From NCBI RefSeq assembly GCF_039839275.1, contig NZ_JBDOQP010000002.1, positions 434,001 through 498,000 of the forward strand: a stretch of DNA of 64,000 nucleotides, in the 5' to 3' direction. Origin of the DNA: Aerobium sp039839275 (lineage in GTDB: Bacteria; Pseudomonadota; Alphaproteobacteria; Rhizobiales; Rhizobiaceae). Under the pieces are notes generated by a model that saw nothing but the letters and a program-made list of their open reading frames with translations, had not been told where the DNA came from and ran no database searches. This document shows, piece after piece, positions 55,984-64,000 of the stretch. Each line of letters begins with the position of its first letter. The first letter of the stretch is position 1. Both the position numbers and the translations under genes were made by a program.

Positions 55984-56685
55984 ATGAACCGTCTGCCGCA
56001 CGAACCGCACGACTTCGCCTTGCCGGACGCCCTCGCCGCAGCGCTTGCCGACAAGGTGGCAGGCCTGCTGACCGAGGCGATCAACCAGCGTGGTGCAGGC
56101 TTTCTCGCAGTTTCCGGTGGCTCTACTCCCGCCCGCTTTTTCGAGGCTTTGTCCGGGAAGCAGCTCGACTGGGCGAAGATCGTCGTGACCCTCGTCGACG
56201 AGCGGTTCGTGCCGGAGAGTTCGGAGCGCTCAAACGCGGCGTTGGTCAAGGCAAAACTGCTTGTCGGGCAGGCCGCGTCCGCGCGCTTTGCTCCACTCTA
56301 CAATGATGCCAAGACCGTCGAGGCGGCGGCGGCGAAAGCCGGCGAATCGCTTCGGGATTGCCCCTGGCCCCTCGACGTCGCCATTCTCGGCATGGGCACC
56401 GACGGGCACACCGCCTCGTTCTTTCCGGACGCCGACAATCTCGCCGATCTTCTCGATCCCGCAAGCGACCGCGTCGTCTTGCCCGTCCGCGCGAAGAGCG
56501 CGGGGGAGCCGCGTTTGACGCTATCGCTTGCACGCCTCGTGGAGGCGCGATTTCTCGCTCTTCACATCGAGGGCGAGCAGAAGCGCGCAATTGTCGAGGA
56601 AGCGTTGTCGCCCGGCAGCATCCTGCCGATCAGCGCGGTTTTCACCCATTCGACGAAGCCGGTACCTGTCTACTGGGCCGGCTGA
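55984..56685 (+). CDS. pgl: 6-phosphogluconolactonase
   Basis: A 233-residue hydrolase that opens the lactone made by Zwf. It contains FLAVSGGSTPARFFEALS, VTLVDERFVP and ILGMGTDGHTASFFPDAD, the conserved SGGSTP, DER and GxGxDGHTASLFP-type motifs of the SOL/DevB family. ATG 55984 is chosen; a GTG at 55975 would overlap the zwf stop. Twelve bases separate it from edd. Confidence 0.95.
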   Translation: MNRLPHEPHDFALPDALAAALADKVAGLLTEAINQRGAGFLAVSGGSTPARFFEALSGKQLDWAKIVVTLVDERFVPESSERSNAALVKAKLLVGQAASARFAPLYNDAKTVEAAAAKAGESLRDCPWPLDVAILGMGTDGHTASFFPDADNLADLLDPASDRVVLPVRAKSAGEPRLTLSLARLVEARFLALHIEGEQKRAIVEEALSPGSILPISAVFTHSTKPVPVYWAG

Positions 56686-56697
56686 AGGAGCAGCCAG

Positions 56698-58524
56698 ATG
56701 ACAGCCAGATCAGACATCGAAGCCATTACCCAGCGCATCCGCGAGCGTTCGAAACCCGGCCGCGAGGCCTATCTCGCGCGGGTTGACGCCGCGATCGCGC
56801 AAGGCCCGCACCGCACCGTCCTGTCGTGTGGCAACCTTGCCCATGGCTTTGCCGCCTGCGGGCCGGTCGACAAGGAGCGCCTGGCGACCGACCGGGTGCC
56901 GAACATCGGCATCATTACGGCCTACAACGACATGCTCTCGGCGCACCAGCCCTTCGAGACCTACCCGCAGCTCATCAAGAAGGCGGCAAGCGAGGCCGGT
57001 GGCGTGGCGCAGGTGGCCGGTGGCGTTCCGGCCATGTGCGATGGCGTCACCCAGGGCCAGCCCGGCATGGAACTGTCGCTTTTCTCGCGCGACGTCATCG
57101 CCATGTCGGCGGCGATCGGGCTGTCGCACAACATGTTCGACGCGGCCGTCTTTCTCGGCGTCTGCGACAAGATCGTGCCCGGCCTCGTCATTTCAGCGCT
57201 GACCTTCGGGCACTTGCCGGCGATCTTCGTGCCGGCCGGTCCGATGACGTCCGGCCTGCCCAATGACGAGAAGGCGCGCATCCGCCAACTTTACGCCGAG
57301 GGCAAGGTGGGCCGCGCCGAACTACTGGAGGCGGAGTCGAAATCCTATCACGGCCCCGGCACCTGCACCTTCTACGGTACGGCCAACTCCAACCAGATGC
57401 TGATGGAGATCATGGGGCTGCACACGCCCGGCGCGTCCTTCGTCAACCCGAACACGCCGCTGCGCGACGCGCTGACCCGCGAAGCTGCGCGACGGGCGCT
57501 GGCGATCACCGCGCTTGGCAACGAGTTCACGCCGGTCGGGCACATGATCGACGAGCGTTCCTTCGTCAACGGCGTCGTCGGGCTGCACGCCACGGGCGGC
57601 TCCACCAACCACACGATCCACCTGATCGCGATGGCAGCGGCAGCCGGCATCCGGCTCACCTGGCAGGACATCTCCGACCTCTCCGACGTCGTGCCGCTGC
57701 TGGCCCGGGTCTATCCCAACGGCCTTGCCGACGTGAACCATTTCCACGCCGCCGGCGGCATGGGCTATCTCATCCGCGAACTGCTCGATGCGGGCTACCT
57801 GCATGAAGACGTGCGCACCGTGTGGGGCGAAGGCCTGCGCCCCTACACGATCGAGCCGCATCTGGGCGACGACGGCTCGGTCGCGCGCATTCCCGCGCCG
57901 GCGATCAGCGGCAACGACAAGGTGCTGACCCCGGCGACGAAACCGTTCCAGGAAAGTGGCGGCCTCAAGGTGCTCAAGGGCAATCTGGGCGCCGCGATCA
58001 TCAAGACGTCCGCCGTCAAGCCGGAGAAACGGCTCATCGAGGCGCCGGCGCGTGTCTTCCACAGCCAGGAAGAACTGAACGACGCCTTCAAGGCCGGCGA
58101 ACTCGACCGCGATTTCGTCGCGGTGGTCCGTTTCCAGGGCCCGAAGGCCAATGGCATGCCGGAACTGCACCGGCTGACCACCGTGCTGGGCGTGCTGCAG
58201 GATCGGGGTTTCAAGGTGGCGCTGGTCACCGACGGGCGCATGTCCGGCGCATCGGGCAAGGTGCCTGCGGCGATCCACGTCACGCCAGAGGCGCTCGATG
58301 GCGGCATGATCGGACGCATCGAGAACGGCGACGTCATCCGTCTCGACTCCGAAGCCGGGACACTGGAGATCAAGGTCGGCGACGGCGTTCTGGCCAGCCG
58401 CATCCCCGCTGCGCCCGACCTGGCCGCCAACGGCTTCGGCATGGGCCGCGAACTCTTCGCCGGCATGCGTGCCCTGGCAACCCGCGCCGAGAACGGCGCA
58501 AGCGCATTCGGCGAAGCGGCTTAA
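56698..58524 (+). CDS. edd: Phosphogluconate dehydratase
   Basis: A 608-residue dehydratase that turns 6-phosphogluconate into 2-keto-3-deoxy-6-phosphogluconate. The IlvD/Edd family signatures CDKIVPGLVI and DGRMSGASGKVPAAIHV are present, with the Fe-S ligand cysteines in MCDG and CDK contexts. It completes zwf-pgl-edd. The aldolase gene eda, often adjacent in other bacteria, is absent and must lie elsewhere. Its stop is 8 bases from the convergent VWA gene. Confidence 0.96.
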   Translation: MTARSDIEAITQRIRERSKPGREAYLARVDAAIAQGPHRTVLSCGNLAHGFAACGPVDKERLATDRVPNIGIITAYNDMLSAHQPFETYPQLIKKAASEAGGVAQVAGGVPAMCDGVTQGQPGMELSLFSRDVIAMSAAIGLSHNMFDAAVFLGVCDKIVPGLVISALTFGHLPAIFVPAGPMTSGLPNDEKARIRQLYAEGKVGRAELLEAESKSYHGPGTCTFYGTANSNQMLMEIMGLHTPGASFVNPNTPLRDALTREAARRALAITALGNEFTPVGHMIDERSFVNGVVGLHATGGSTNHTIHLIAMAAAAGIRLTWQDISDLSDVVPLLARVYPNGLADVNHFHAAGGMGYLIRELLDAGYLHEDVRTVWGEGLRPYTIEPHLGDDGSVARIPAPAISGNDKVLTPATKPFQESGGLKVLKGNLGAAIIKTSAVKPEKRLIEAPARVFHSQEELNDAFKAGELDRDFVAVVRFQGPKANGMPELHRLTTVLGVLQDRGFKVALVTDGRMSGASGKVPAAIHVTPEALDGGMIGRIENGDVIRLDSEAGTLEIKVGDGVLASRIPAAPDLAANGFGMGRELFAGMRALATRAENGASAFGEAA

Positions 58525-58532
58525 GTCCGCCT

Positions 58533-60188
58533 TCAGGGCACGGTGACCTCGGCGCGCTCGCCGGCCTTGATCGTGGCCGGCGCTTCGGCGCGGCCGCCAT
58601 TGTCGGGCAATTCCCGAACCACGACGTAGTCGCCGGCAGGCAGCGTCGTCTGGTGCGCTTCACCGTAGGCGAAGCTGACGCTCTTCCTGTTGCCCTGGAT
58701 GTCTTTTGCCGCGCTCAGAATCTCGATCGAATTCGCACCCGGTGCGCTTGCCGCAAGGACGCCGGCGTTCAGCACGATTTCCACGTCGACGCGCTCACCG
58801 ACCTTGATGGCGAACGGCGCTTCCGCCCTGGCTTCGCCCATGCTGCCAACTGCGATGTAGTCCCCTGCTGGCAGGTCGTAGCCATTGTCCGGCCCGTAGC
58901 CATAGCTGATGCTTTCGCGGCTTCCGTCCATGTTCTTGGCCGCCTTGAGAACCTCGAAGCTGACGCCACCCTCTTCGACCCTCATGCCGGGAACATAGAA
59001 TGCGTTGAGCACCACGCGACCGACACCGATCACGATGTCCCTCTCGACCGTTTCGCCGGCTGCGAGCGCGATGGTCTCGGTGACTTCGCCTTTCCCTATG
59101 CTCACCGTGACGATCTGCTCCCCCGCCGGGAAGACCTCGTTGGCAACGCCATAGATCGTCGCCTCGCCCTCGCCGGGATAATCGACGACGGTCGTCGCGC
59201 CGTCAGGCACTTCGGCGCCTTCGTTCGGCAGCGGTCGGATGATCAGCCTGCCGGCATTGAGCACGAAATGCGGCTTGGCCACGGCGCCGGCTTTGATCGT
59301 CACCGTCTGCTCCACCTCGGCCTGGCCATAACGCGCCACGACAACGTAATCGCCAGGCTCCAGATTGCCGCGCCAGCGACCGTAGTCGGTCGAGACATAG
59401 TCGCCGCGTTGCCCGTCTGCCGTCGCGCGATAGACTTCATAGGCGTTGCCGGCGTCGTCGCCGAGGTCGTCCGTGTCCTCGGAAAGCGCGACCGTCGGCA
59501 CGATGTTGAACACGGCGGCGGCTTCGGGTTCAGGCGCCGGCGCGGGTGCAGGCCCCGCCGGTGCTTCCGCAACCACCGTCTGGGTCAACGCGTCGCTGAG
59601 CCCCGGGCCATCACTCGCCTGGATGTAGCGTCCGCCGGTGTTTTCCGCCAGGCAGGCCACTTCCCTGCCTTCCTCGCGCGACAGGCCGAAACCCACGACA
59701 TGGGCGGTGAAGTCGACGCCCGACCGTTCCAGTTCGAGCCCAAGGGCGCACGGGTCGGCATTGCAGGTCTCGATCCCGTCGGTGACAAGCACCACCGTGG
59801 CCTTGTCTTCGGTGTATCTCAGTGCTTCCGCGGCCCGCTTTACCGCTTCCGAAAGCGGTGTCTTGCCGAGGAAGCGCATCGATCCCGCGGCATCCGAAAT
59901 AGCTGTACCGGTGCCCGTGGCAGGCTCGACGACCAGTTCGATGTCGGCGCAATTGCCCTTTTCGCGGTGACCGTAGGCCATCAACCCGAGCGCGATGTCT
60001 GACGGCACTGTCTGGAGAACGGTGCGCAGCGTCTCGCGCGCGATCTCGAGTTTCGGCTTGCCTTCGATCTGCCCCCACATCGAGCCCGACGCGTCAAGCA
60101 CGATCATCGTCCTGTCGGCCGCCTGCACTTCCACCGACGAAAAGAGTGAAGTCCACGCCAGAAGCGCGCCTGCCGCCAGATGTTTCAT
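58533..60188 (-). CDS. Secreted von Willebrand factor A domain protein with C-terminal repeats
   Basis: A 551-residue exported protein: signal peptide (MKHLAAGALLAWTSLFSSVE), VWA domain (residues 26-205) with MIDAS residues DASGS (32-36), the Thr in LGKTPL and Asp in VTDGIE, a Pro/Ala linker (207-225), then four related beta-rich repeats (about 240-312, 315-395, 400-475, 485-551). Each repeat ends LP-AGDYVVV followed by an IKAGE- and VLNAG-type segment. Four cysteines (80, 142, 147, 179) may form disulfides. It is probably a periplasmic or surface adhesion or scaffold protein, and the ligand is unknown. It is convergent with edd. Confidence 0.88.
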   Translation of the reverse strand: MKHLAAGALLAWTSLFSSVEVQAADRTMIVLDASGSMWGQIEGKPKLEIARETLRTVLQTVPSDIALGLMAYGHREKGNCADIELVVEPATGTGTAISDAAGSMRFLGKTPLSEAVKRAAEALRYTEDKATVVLVTDGIETCNADPCALGLELERSGVDFTAHVVGFGLSREEGREVACLAENTGGRYIQASDGPGLSDALTQTVVAEAPAGPAPAPAPEPEAAAVFNIVPTVALSEDTDDLGDDAGNAYEVYRATADGQRGDYVSTDYGRWRGNLEPGDYVVVARYGQAEVEQTVTIKAGAVAKPHFVLNAGRLIIRPLPNEGAEVPDGATTVVDYPGEGEATIYGVANEVFPAGEQIVTVSIGKGEVTETIALAAGETVERDIVIGVGRVVLNAFYVPGMRVEEGGVSFEVLKAAKNMDGSRESISYGYGPDNGYDLPAGDYIAVGSMGEARAEAPFAIKVGERVDVEIVLNAGVLAASAPGANSIEILSAAKDIQGNRKSVSFAYGEAHQTTLPAGDYVVVRELPDNGGRAEAPATIKAGERAEVTVP

Positions 60189-60324
60189 CCGCTCGGTTCC
60201 TCGTGGAATCTTACGTAACGGAAGCTATGAGGCTGGCGCCACAAAGGCAAGTCGTCCCGTTGTACTAGCCCTCGGCGGCTCTGGCACATTGCCGCCTTGT
60301 CGGTACACGCCTAGCGTGCCCCGC

Positions 60325-61233
60325 ATGATTGCAGACCGGCCGGCCTTTGGCGTTCTCCTGATGATCGGATTTTGCGCCATCGCACCGCTGGGTGATGCGG
60401 TGGCCAAGTTGCTTGGCGAAACCATCCCGCTGGGCCAGTTGATCGCGGTGCGGTTCGCCGCACAGGCCTTGCTGCTGCTGCCGATCATCTGGCTGACGGG
60501 GCGTAGCCTGGCGGTGAGCCCTCGCATCCTGCGGATCGCCGCCTTGCGCACGGTGCTGCACATCATCGGCATCGGCGGGATGTTCACCGCGCTGCGCTAT
60601 CTGCCACTGGCCGACGCAGTGGCGATCGCCTTCGTCATGCCGTTCATCATGCTGCTGCTCGGACGATGGTTGCTCAACGAAGAAGTCGGCCCGCGCCGGC
60701 TTGCTGCCTGTGTCGTCGGTTTCATCGGCACGCTTCTGGTCGTCCAGCCGAGCTTTGCCAATGTCGGCTGGCCGGCCTTCCTGCCGCTCGTGGTCGCCGT
60801 CGTGTTCTCGTTCTATATGATCGTCAGCCGGCATATCGCCAAGGAAGCCGACCCGCTGGCGCTCCAGGCGATCAGCGGCATCATGGCGACCCCCTTCGTC
60901 GTCTTCGCAATCTGGCTCGGCCACGACAGCGGCTTTGAATGGCTGGGGCTCAAGGCGCCGGACGGTTACGAGATATTCCTGCTCATCGCCATCGGCTGCC
61001 TCGGCACGCTGGCCCACCTCCTGATGACGTGGTCGCTGCGCTTCGCCCCGTCGGCGACGCTCGCACCGATCCAGTATCTGGAAATTCCGTTCGCAACGGC
61101 GATCGGATGGATCGTTTTTTCCGACCTGCCCAACGGTCTTGCAGCGCTTGGCATCGCGATCACGATGGCTGCCGGCCTCTACATCGTCTATCGCGAACGT
61201 CGGCGTGTGGAGCCTATCCCGCCCGAAACCTGA
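60325..61233 (+). CDS. EamA/DMT family transporter (RhaT/RarD-like)
   Basis: A 302-residue inner-membrane protein with about ten helices in two EamA repeats (MIGFCAIAPLGDAVAKLLGE; GIAITMAAGLYIVYRERRR). The FTALRYLPLADAVAIAFVMP segment is typical of S-adenosylmethionine/riboflavin-like DMT members. Substrate unknown. It is divergent from the VWA gene. The ATG at 60325 is chosen because the hydrophobic domain begins right after it; the long in-frame upstream extension overlaps the VWA gene. Confidence 0.88.
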   Translation: MIADRPAFGVLLMIGFCAIAPLGDAVAKLLGETIPLGQLIAVRFAAQALLLLPIIWLTGRSLAVSPRILRIAALRTVLHIIGIGGMFTALRYLPLADAVAIAFVMPFIMLLLGRWLLNEEVGPRRLAACVVGFIGTLLVVQPSFANVGWPAFLPLVVAVVFSFYMIVSRHIAKEADPLALQAISGIMATPFVVFAIWLGHDSGFEWLGLKAPDGYEIFLLIAIGCLGTLAHLLMTWSLRFAPSATLAPIQYLEIPFATAIGWIVFSDLPNGLAALGIAITMAAGLYIVYRERRRVEPIPPET

Positions 61234-61369
61234 TACGCGGCAGCGGAACCAACGCCACTCCAATCCGTTCATTTGCCGCTGGGACCCCATTTTGAAAGGG
61301 CGCAAGGCCCGCTCGGCGTCGTGGCCACACGGCGCGGAGATTTTTCATGCCAGGAGAGGGAGTAAATCG

Positions 61370-61555
61370 ATGTCCGAAGGACCCACAGTCATCAACACCG
61401 GCGGCGGCGGCAGCGGCGGCTGGGCCGTCGCGATCATTCTCGCAGTCGTCCTTGTCGTCGGCGCCCTTTGGGTATTTGGCGGTCTGGATTTCGGCGGCGG
61501 CGGCGATGCGGTCACGATCGACGTGCCGGCAGTGACCATCGACCCGGCCGACTGA
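61370..61555 (+). CDS. Small single-pass membrane protein, glycine-rich
   Basis: A 61-residue protein with a short polar start (MSEGPTVINTGGGGSGG), one membrane helix (WAVAIILAVVLVVGALWVFG) and a short acidic tail with a DVPAVTIDPAD end. AGGAGAGGGAG 8 bases upstream of the ATG makes it a convincing gene. Similar small proteins occur in other Rhizobiales without known function. It is followed by the convergent GlxA-type regulator. Confidence 0.75.
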   Translation: MSEGPTVINTGGGGSGGWAVAIILAVVLVVGALWVFGGLDFGGGGDAVTIDVPAVTIDPAD

Positions 61556-61607
61556 CGCGGAGCGTCGCAGGGTGCGCGGCCACATGCGCCGCCACCCCAG
61601 CGACGCC

Positions 61608-62570
61608 TCAGTAGGTGGTGCGCCGTTCCTCGCTCGGGGGGCGGCCGAAAAGCAGCCGATAGCTCTGCGCGAAATACGAATGCGACGTGAAGCCCGTCGC
61701 GATCGCCACGTCGAGGATCGGCATGTTCGTCTGGCGCAGGAGTTCGCGGGCGCGCTCGAGCCGCAGGCGCATGTAATAGCGCCCCGGCGTCATGTTCAGG
61801 TGGCGCAGGAACAGGCGTTCCACCTGTCGCACCGAAAGACCCGCCGACTTCGCCAATTGAACCGCCGAATACGGTTCATCGAGGTTGTCGGCCATCAGCT
61901 CGACGATCTTGCGCAGCTTCTCCGACTTGCCCGTCAGGTCGCGCTCGGGACCGACCCGCTGGCGGTCGTCGGCGGAGCGGATGCGCTCATGCTGGAACTG
62001 GTTGGCGACCTCGTTGGCCAGGTTCTGGCCGAAATCGGAACGGATGATCTCCAGCATCAGGTCGATCGACGTCGTGCCGCCAGCGCAGGTATAGCGCTTT
62101 CGGTCGATCTCGAAGACGTTGCCGGTGCAGTTGATCTCGGGAAAACGTTCCTTGAAGCCGGCCTTGTTTTCCCAGTGGATCGTGCAGCGATGACCCTCGA
62201 GCTGGCCCGCCTCGGCCAGCAGGTAGGAACCCACCGACAGGCCTCCCAGCGCCGCGCCACGGCGACCTAGCGACCGAAGCGCACCGAGCACCTTCGACTT
62301 GCCGGGAAACTCGTAGGACATACCGGCACAGACGAACAGGATGTCCACCGCAGGCAGATCGTTGATCGCATAGTCGACCTTGATCGGCAGTCCATTGGAC
62401 GCAATCATCGTGTCGCCGTCAGGAGACACGGTCGTCCAGCCGTAGAAGTCACGGCCCAGAAGGCGGTTGGCGGAACGTACGGTATCGATCGCCGCCGCCA
62501 GCGAAAACATGGAAAACTTGTCCACCAGCAGGAATGCGAACTGGCGACCAGCCTGTGCGGTATCGGTCAT
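61608..62570 (-). CDS. GlxA family transcriptional regulator (DJ-1/PfpI plus AraC domains)
   Basis: A 320-residue regulator: an N-terminal DJ-1/PfpI-like domain (about 10-180, FAFLLVDKFSMFSLAAAIDT; GGLSVGSYLLAEAG), where the amidotransferase cysteine is replaced by serine as usual in this group, and two C-terminal AraC helix-turn-helix motifs (about 235-310, LAKSAGLSVRQVERLFLRHL; IATGFTSHSYFAQSYRLLFG). Relatives sense choline, glycine betaine or arginine-derived compounds; the ligand here is unknown. ATG 62570 is preferred to an in-frame TTG at 62606. folD lies upstream on the same strand with 58 bases between. Confidence 0.9.
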   Translation of the reverse strand: MTDTAQAGRQFAFLLVDKFSMFSLAAAIDTVRSANRLLGRDFYGWTTVSPDGDTMIASNGLPIKVDYAINDLPAVDILFVCAGMSYEFPGKSKVLGALRSLGRRGAALGGLSVGSYLLAEAGQLEGHRCTIHWENKAGFKERFPEINCTGNVFEIDRKRYTCAGGTTSIDLMLEIIRSDFGQNLANEVANQFQHERIRSADDRQRVGPERDLTGKSEKLRKIVELMADNLDEPYSAVQLAKSAGLSVRQVERLFLRHLNMTPGRYYMRLRLERARELLRQTNMPILDVAIATGFTSHSYFAQSYRLLFGRPPSEERRTTY

Positions 62571-62628
62571 GACGGCCCGTTCTACAGGTTCGGGCTCCGG
62601 CCGCAAAGGGACCGGCAGCCCGTCCGGT

Positions 62629-63525
62629 TCAGAAGCGCGGCGGGGTGACGCCCGCGACGCGGCAGGCGGAAACCAGCGTGTTGGCCATCAGCAGCGCAAT
62701 GGTCATCGGCCCGACCCCGCCCGGGACCGGCGTGATCGCGCCCGCCTTTTCTGCTGCTTCCGCAAAGGCGACGTCACCGACGAGGCGGGTCTTGCCCTCG
62801 CCCTTCTCCGGCGCGGGTATGCGATTGATGCCGACGTCGATGACCGTTGCACCTTCCTTGATCCAGTCGCCCTTGACCATCTCGGGGCGGCCGACCGCCG
62901 CCACCACGATGTCGGCTGTGCGGCACAGCGCCGGAAGGTCCTTGGTTCGCGAATGGGCAACGGTGACCGTGCAATTGGCGGCCAGAAGCAGGTTCGCCAT
63001 CGGCTTGCCGACGATGTTGGAGCGACCGACAACGACGGCGTTGAGGCCGGACAGATCGCTTCCCCTGACACGCTCGATCAGCAGCATCGAGCCGGCGGGC
63101 GTGCAGGGCACGAAGGCGGTGTCGACTTCGCCGGTCCCGAGCCTGCCGACATTGACGAAGGTGAAGCCGTCGACATCCTTTTCCGGATCGATCGTCTGGA
63201 TGATGGCGCCGGCGTCGATGTGGTCGGGCAGCGGAAGCTGGACGAGAATCCCGTGGATGGCCGGATCGGCATTGAGCGTCTCGATCAGCGCCACGAGATC
63301 AGGCTGGCTCGTGTCGGCGGGCAGCGTGTGCTGCACAGAGTGGAAGCCGCACTCCTTGGCCTTCTTCGACTTCGACGCGACATAGACCTGGCTTGCCGGG
63401 TCCTCGCCGACAATCACCACCGCCAGGCCCGGCTGCACGCCCTTGCCCGCCAGTCCGCGCGTTGCATCCGCTACGGTCGCGACGACGCTTTCCGCAACCT
63501 GTTTCCCGTCGATGATCTCGGCCAT
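62629..63525 (-). CDS. folD: Methylenetetrahydrofolate dehydrogenase/cyclohydrolase
   Basis: A 298-residue bifunctional enzyme of one-carbon metabolism, converting methylene-THF to formyl-THF in two steps with NADP. The catalytic Tyr48-x5-Lys54 (YVASKSK), GILVQLPLP and the Rossmann segment VVVGRSNIVGKPMANLLL are intact. The signature usually read as VDGFHPxNxGxL appears here as VDGFTFVNVGRL, with Thr in place of His. The end (TPVPGGVGPMTIALLMANTL) is standard. Confidence 0.96.
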   Translation of the reverse strand: MAEIIDGKQVAESVVATVADATRGLAGKGVQPGLAVVIVGEDPASQVYVASKSKKAKECGFHSVQHTLPADTSQPDLVALIETLNADPAIHGILVQLPLPDHIDAGAIIQTIDPEKDVDGFTFVNVGRLGTGEVDTAFVPCTPAGSMLLIERVRGSDLSGLNAVVVGRSNIVGKPMANLLLAANCTVTVAHSRTKDLPALCRTADIVVAAVGRPEMVKGDWIKEGATVIDVGINRIPAPEKGEGKTRLVGDVAFAEAAEKAGAITPVPGGVGPMTIALLMANTLVSACRVAGVTPPRF

Positions 63526-63638
63526 GATTCTCCCCCGTCACTGTTCGGGTTTCGCATCGCATTCTCGCGATCCGAGCGCAAGGCGATGCCGCCATTGCGC
63601 CCTGTCATGCCGCAAACCTGAAAATCGCAGATCCTCGC

Positions 63639-64000
63639 TTACGTGCCGTAGCGATCGTCGGCGAAATCCTCGATCGCCTCGCGCAATGCGCGAAGGCTGT
63701 GGCGGATTTCCTCGATCGCCGCGTCGGTGCGCCGGTCCATGTGGCGATCGCGCTCGTAGTGATCGAGGCGCGGCAGCGATTGCTGCTGAGGATGGGCTGC
63801 GACCGGCACGTAGACGACCGTTGGACCCTGCGGATGTCCGTAGCCCGGTTGCGCGTAGTATGGCGGAACCTGTGGCGCATAGCCGCGCGTGTGTGCCCAG
63901 GGGTCGTTGGCGGCCGGCACCGGCGGATACCATCCCGGCGCGGCGTGTTGCTGCATCTGCGGATGCTGCGGCGCGGGTGCGTAGCCCATCGGTTGCGGCT
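63639..64000 (-). CDS. Pro/Gln/Tyr-rich protein, C-terminal part
   Basis: The last 119 or so residues of a gene that continues beyond the right edge; the frame stays open through 64000, so the ATG at 63989 is probably internal. The visible part is low-complexity, rich in Pro, Gln, Tyr and Ala (YAPQVPPYYAQPGYGHPQG), then ends in a charged helix (RRTDAAIEEIRHSLRALREA). It could be the tail of a larger membrane or envelope protein. No family is recognised. Confidence 0.65.
   Translation of the reverse strand, partial: PQPMGYAPAPQHPQMQQHAAPGWYPPVPAANDPWAHTRGYAPQVPPYYAQPGYGHPQGPTVVYVPVAAHPQQQSLPRLDHYERDRHMDRRTDAAIEEIRHSLRALREAIEDFADDRYGT

Noticed and set aside
57822..60002. A 726-codon open frame on the plus strand across edd and the VWA gene
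   Set aside because: It is out of frame with edd and antisense to the VWA gene, both with clear motifs. Its translation is Arg/Ala/His-rich with no domain, an effect of high GC.

Overview
The window looks like chromosome from an alphaproteobacterium of the order Rhizobiales, probably a Phyllobacteriaceae/Mesorhizobium-like organism. The evidence is high GC (hand counts of about 65-70% in ordinary coding stretches), protein sequences resembling rhizobial and Brucella families (LsrB/VtlR regulator, CbrA/PdhS kinase, short HisG with HisZ, CsbD and DUF1127 small proteins), a perfect CIRCE element, a CtrA box, a RirA-type iron box, and dispersed palindromic repeats of the type common in Mesorhizobium intergenic DNA. 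No prophage, insertion sequence, conjugation system or CRISPR was seen. It is mostly core chromosome with a few small accessory insertions.

Layout. 1-1.6 kb: 3' end of an FMN-dependent L-lactate dehydrogenase overlapping a PPP-type phosphatase, and a small membrane protein. 1.9-5.5 kb: hisS-hisZ-hisG, with three palindromic repeats between hisS and hisZ. 5.6-9.9 kb, minus strand: DoxX, fumarase C, a YqaA protein, a MATE exporter and CsbD. 10-12.1 kb: groES-groEL behind a sigma-70-like promoter and CIRCE. 12.1-16.7 kb: a glutamine amidotransferase, an unknown CxxC protein, rsmE, gshA and a DUF937 protein. 16.9-20.8 kb: DUF1127 divergent from lsrB, then a nucleotidyltransferase and xseA. 20.9-23.1 kb: an odd tRNA-Cys-like sequence, a GT21 lipid glycosyltransferase, tRNA-His and a phasin. 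23.4-33.9 kb: cbrA behind a CtrA box, an iron ABC binding protein and permease, acetoacetyl-CoA synthetase and an AsmA-like protein. From memory, the phasin-cbrA-iron transporter-acetoacetyl-CoA synthetase neighbourhood resembles the Sinorhizobium meliloti cbrA region.

33.9-54.3 kb is dominated by polyamine and C2 metabolism: puuA-potFGHI (minus), a DMT transporter, a quinone oxidoreductase, an ScfR/RamB-type regulator divergent from isocitrate lyase aceA, a degenerate receiver protein, a second puuA, puuB and an SLC13 permease. An aldehyde dehydrogenase-SDR-KASIII-like operon follows. Putrescine would be imported by PotFGHI, gamma-glutamylated by PuuA and oxidised by PuuB. The later PuuC-like aldehyde dehydrogenase could take the next step. 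A four-helix-bundle gene with lower GC, bounded by G-rich repeats in opposite orientation, sits between puuA2 and puuB and is the most insertion-like feature. 54.5-58.5 kb: zwf-pgl-edd (upper Entner-Doudoroff; no eda here). 58.5-64 kb: a VWA protein with C-terminal repeats, a DMT transporter, a 61-residue membrane protein, a GlxA-type regulator, folD and the 3' end of a Pro/Gln-rich gene.

The best leads are the repeat-bounded four-helix-bundle gene, the non-canonical tRNA-Cys-like sequence, the CtrA box at cbrA, the operator-like dyad over the lsrB start, the AT-rich repeat array between scfR and aceA, a possible small RNA downstream of the acetoacetyl-CoA synthetase gene, and a compositionally distinct block inside hisS. 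No wholly new defence or biosynthetic system was recognised.
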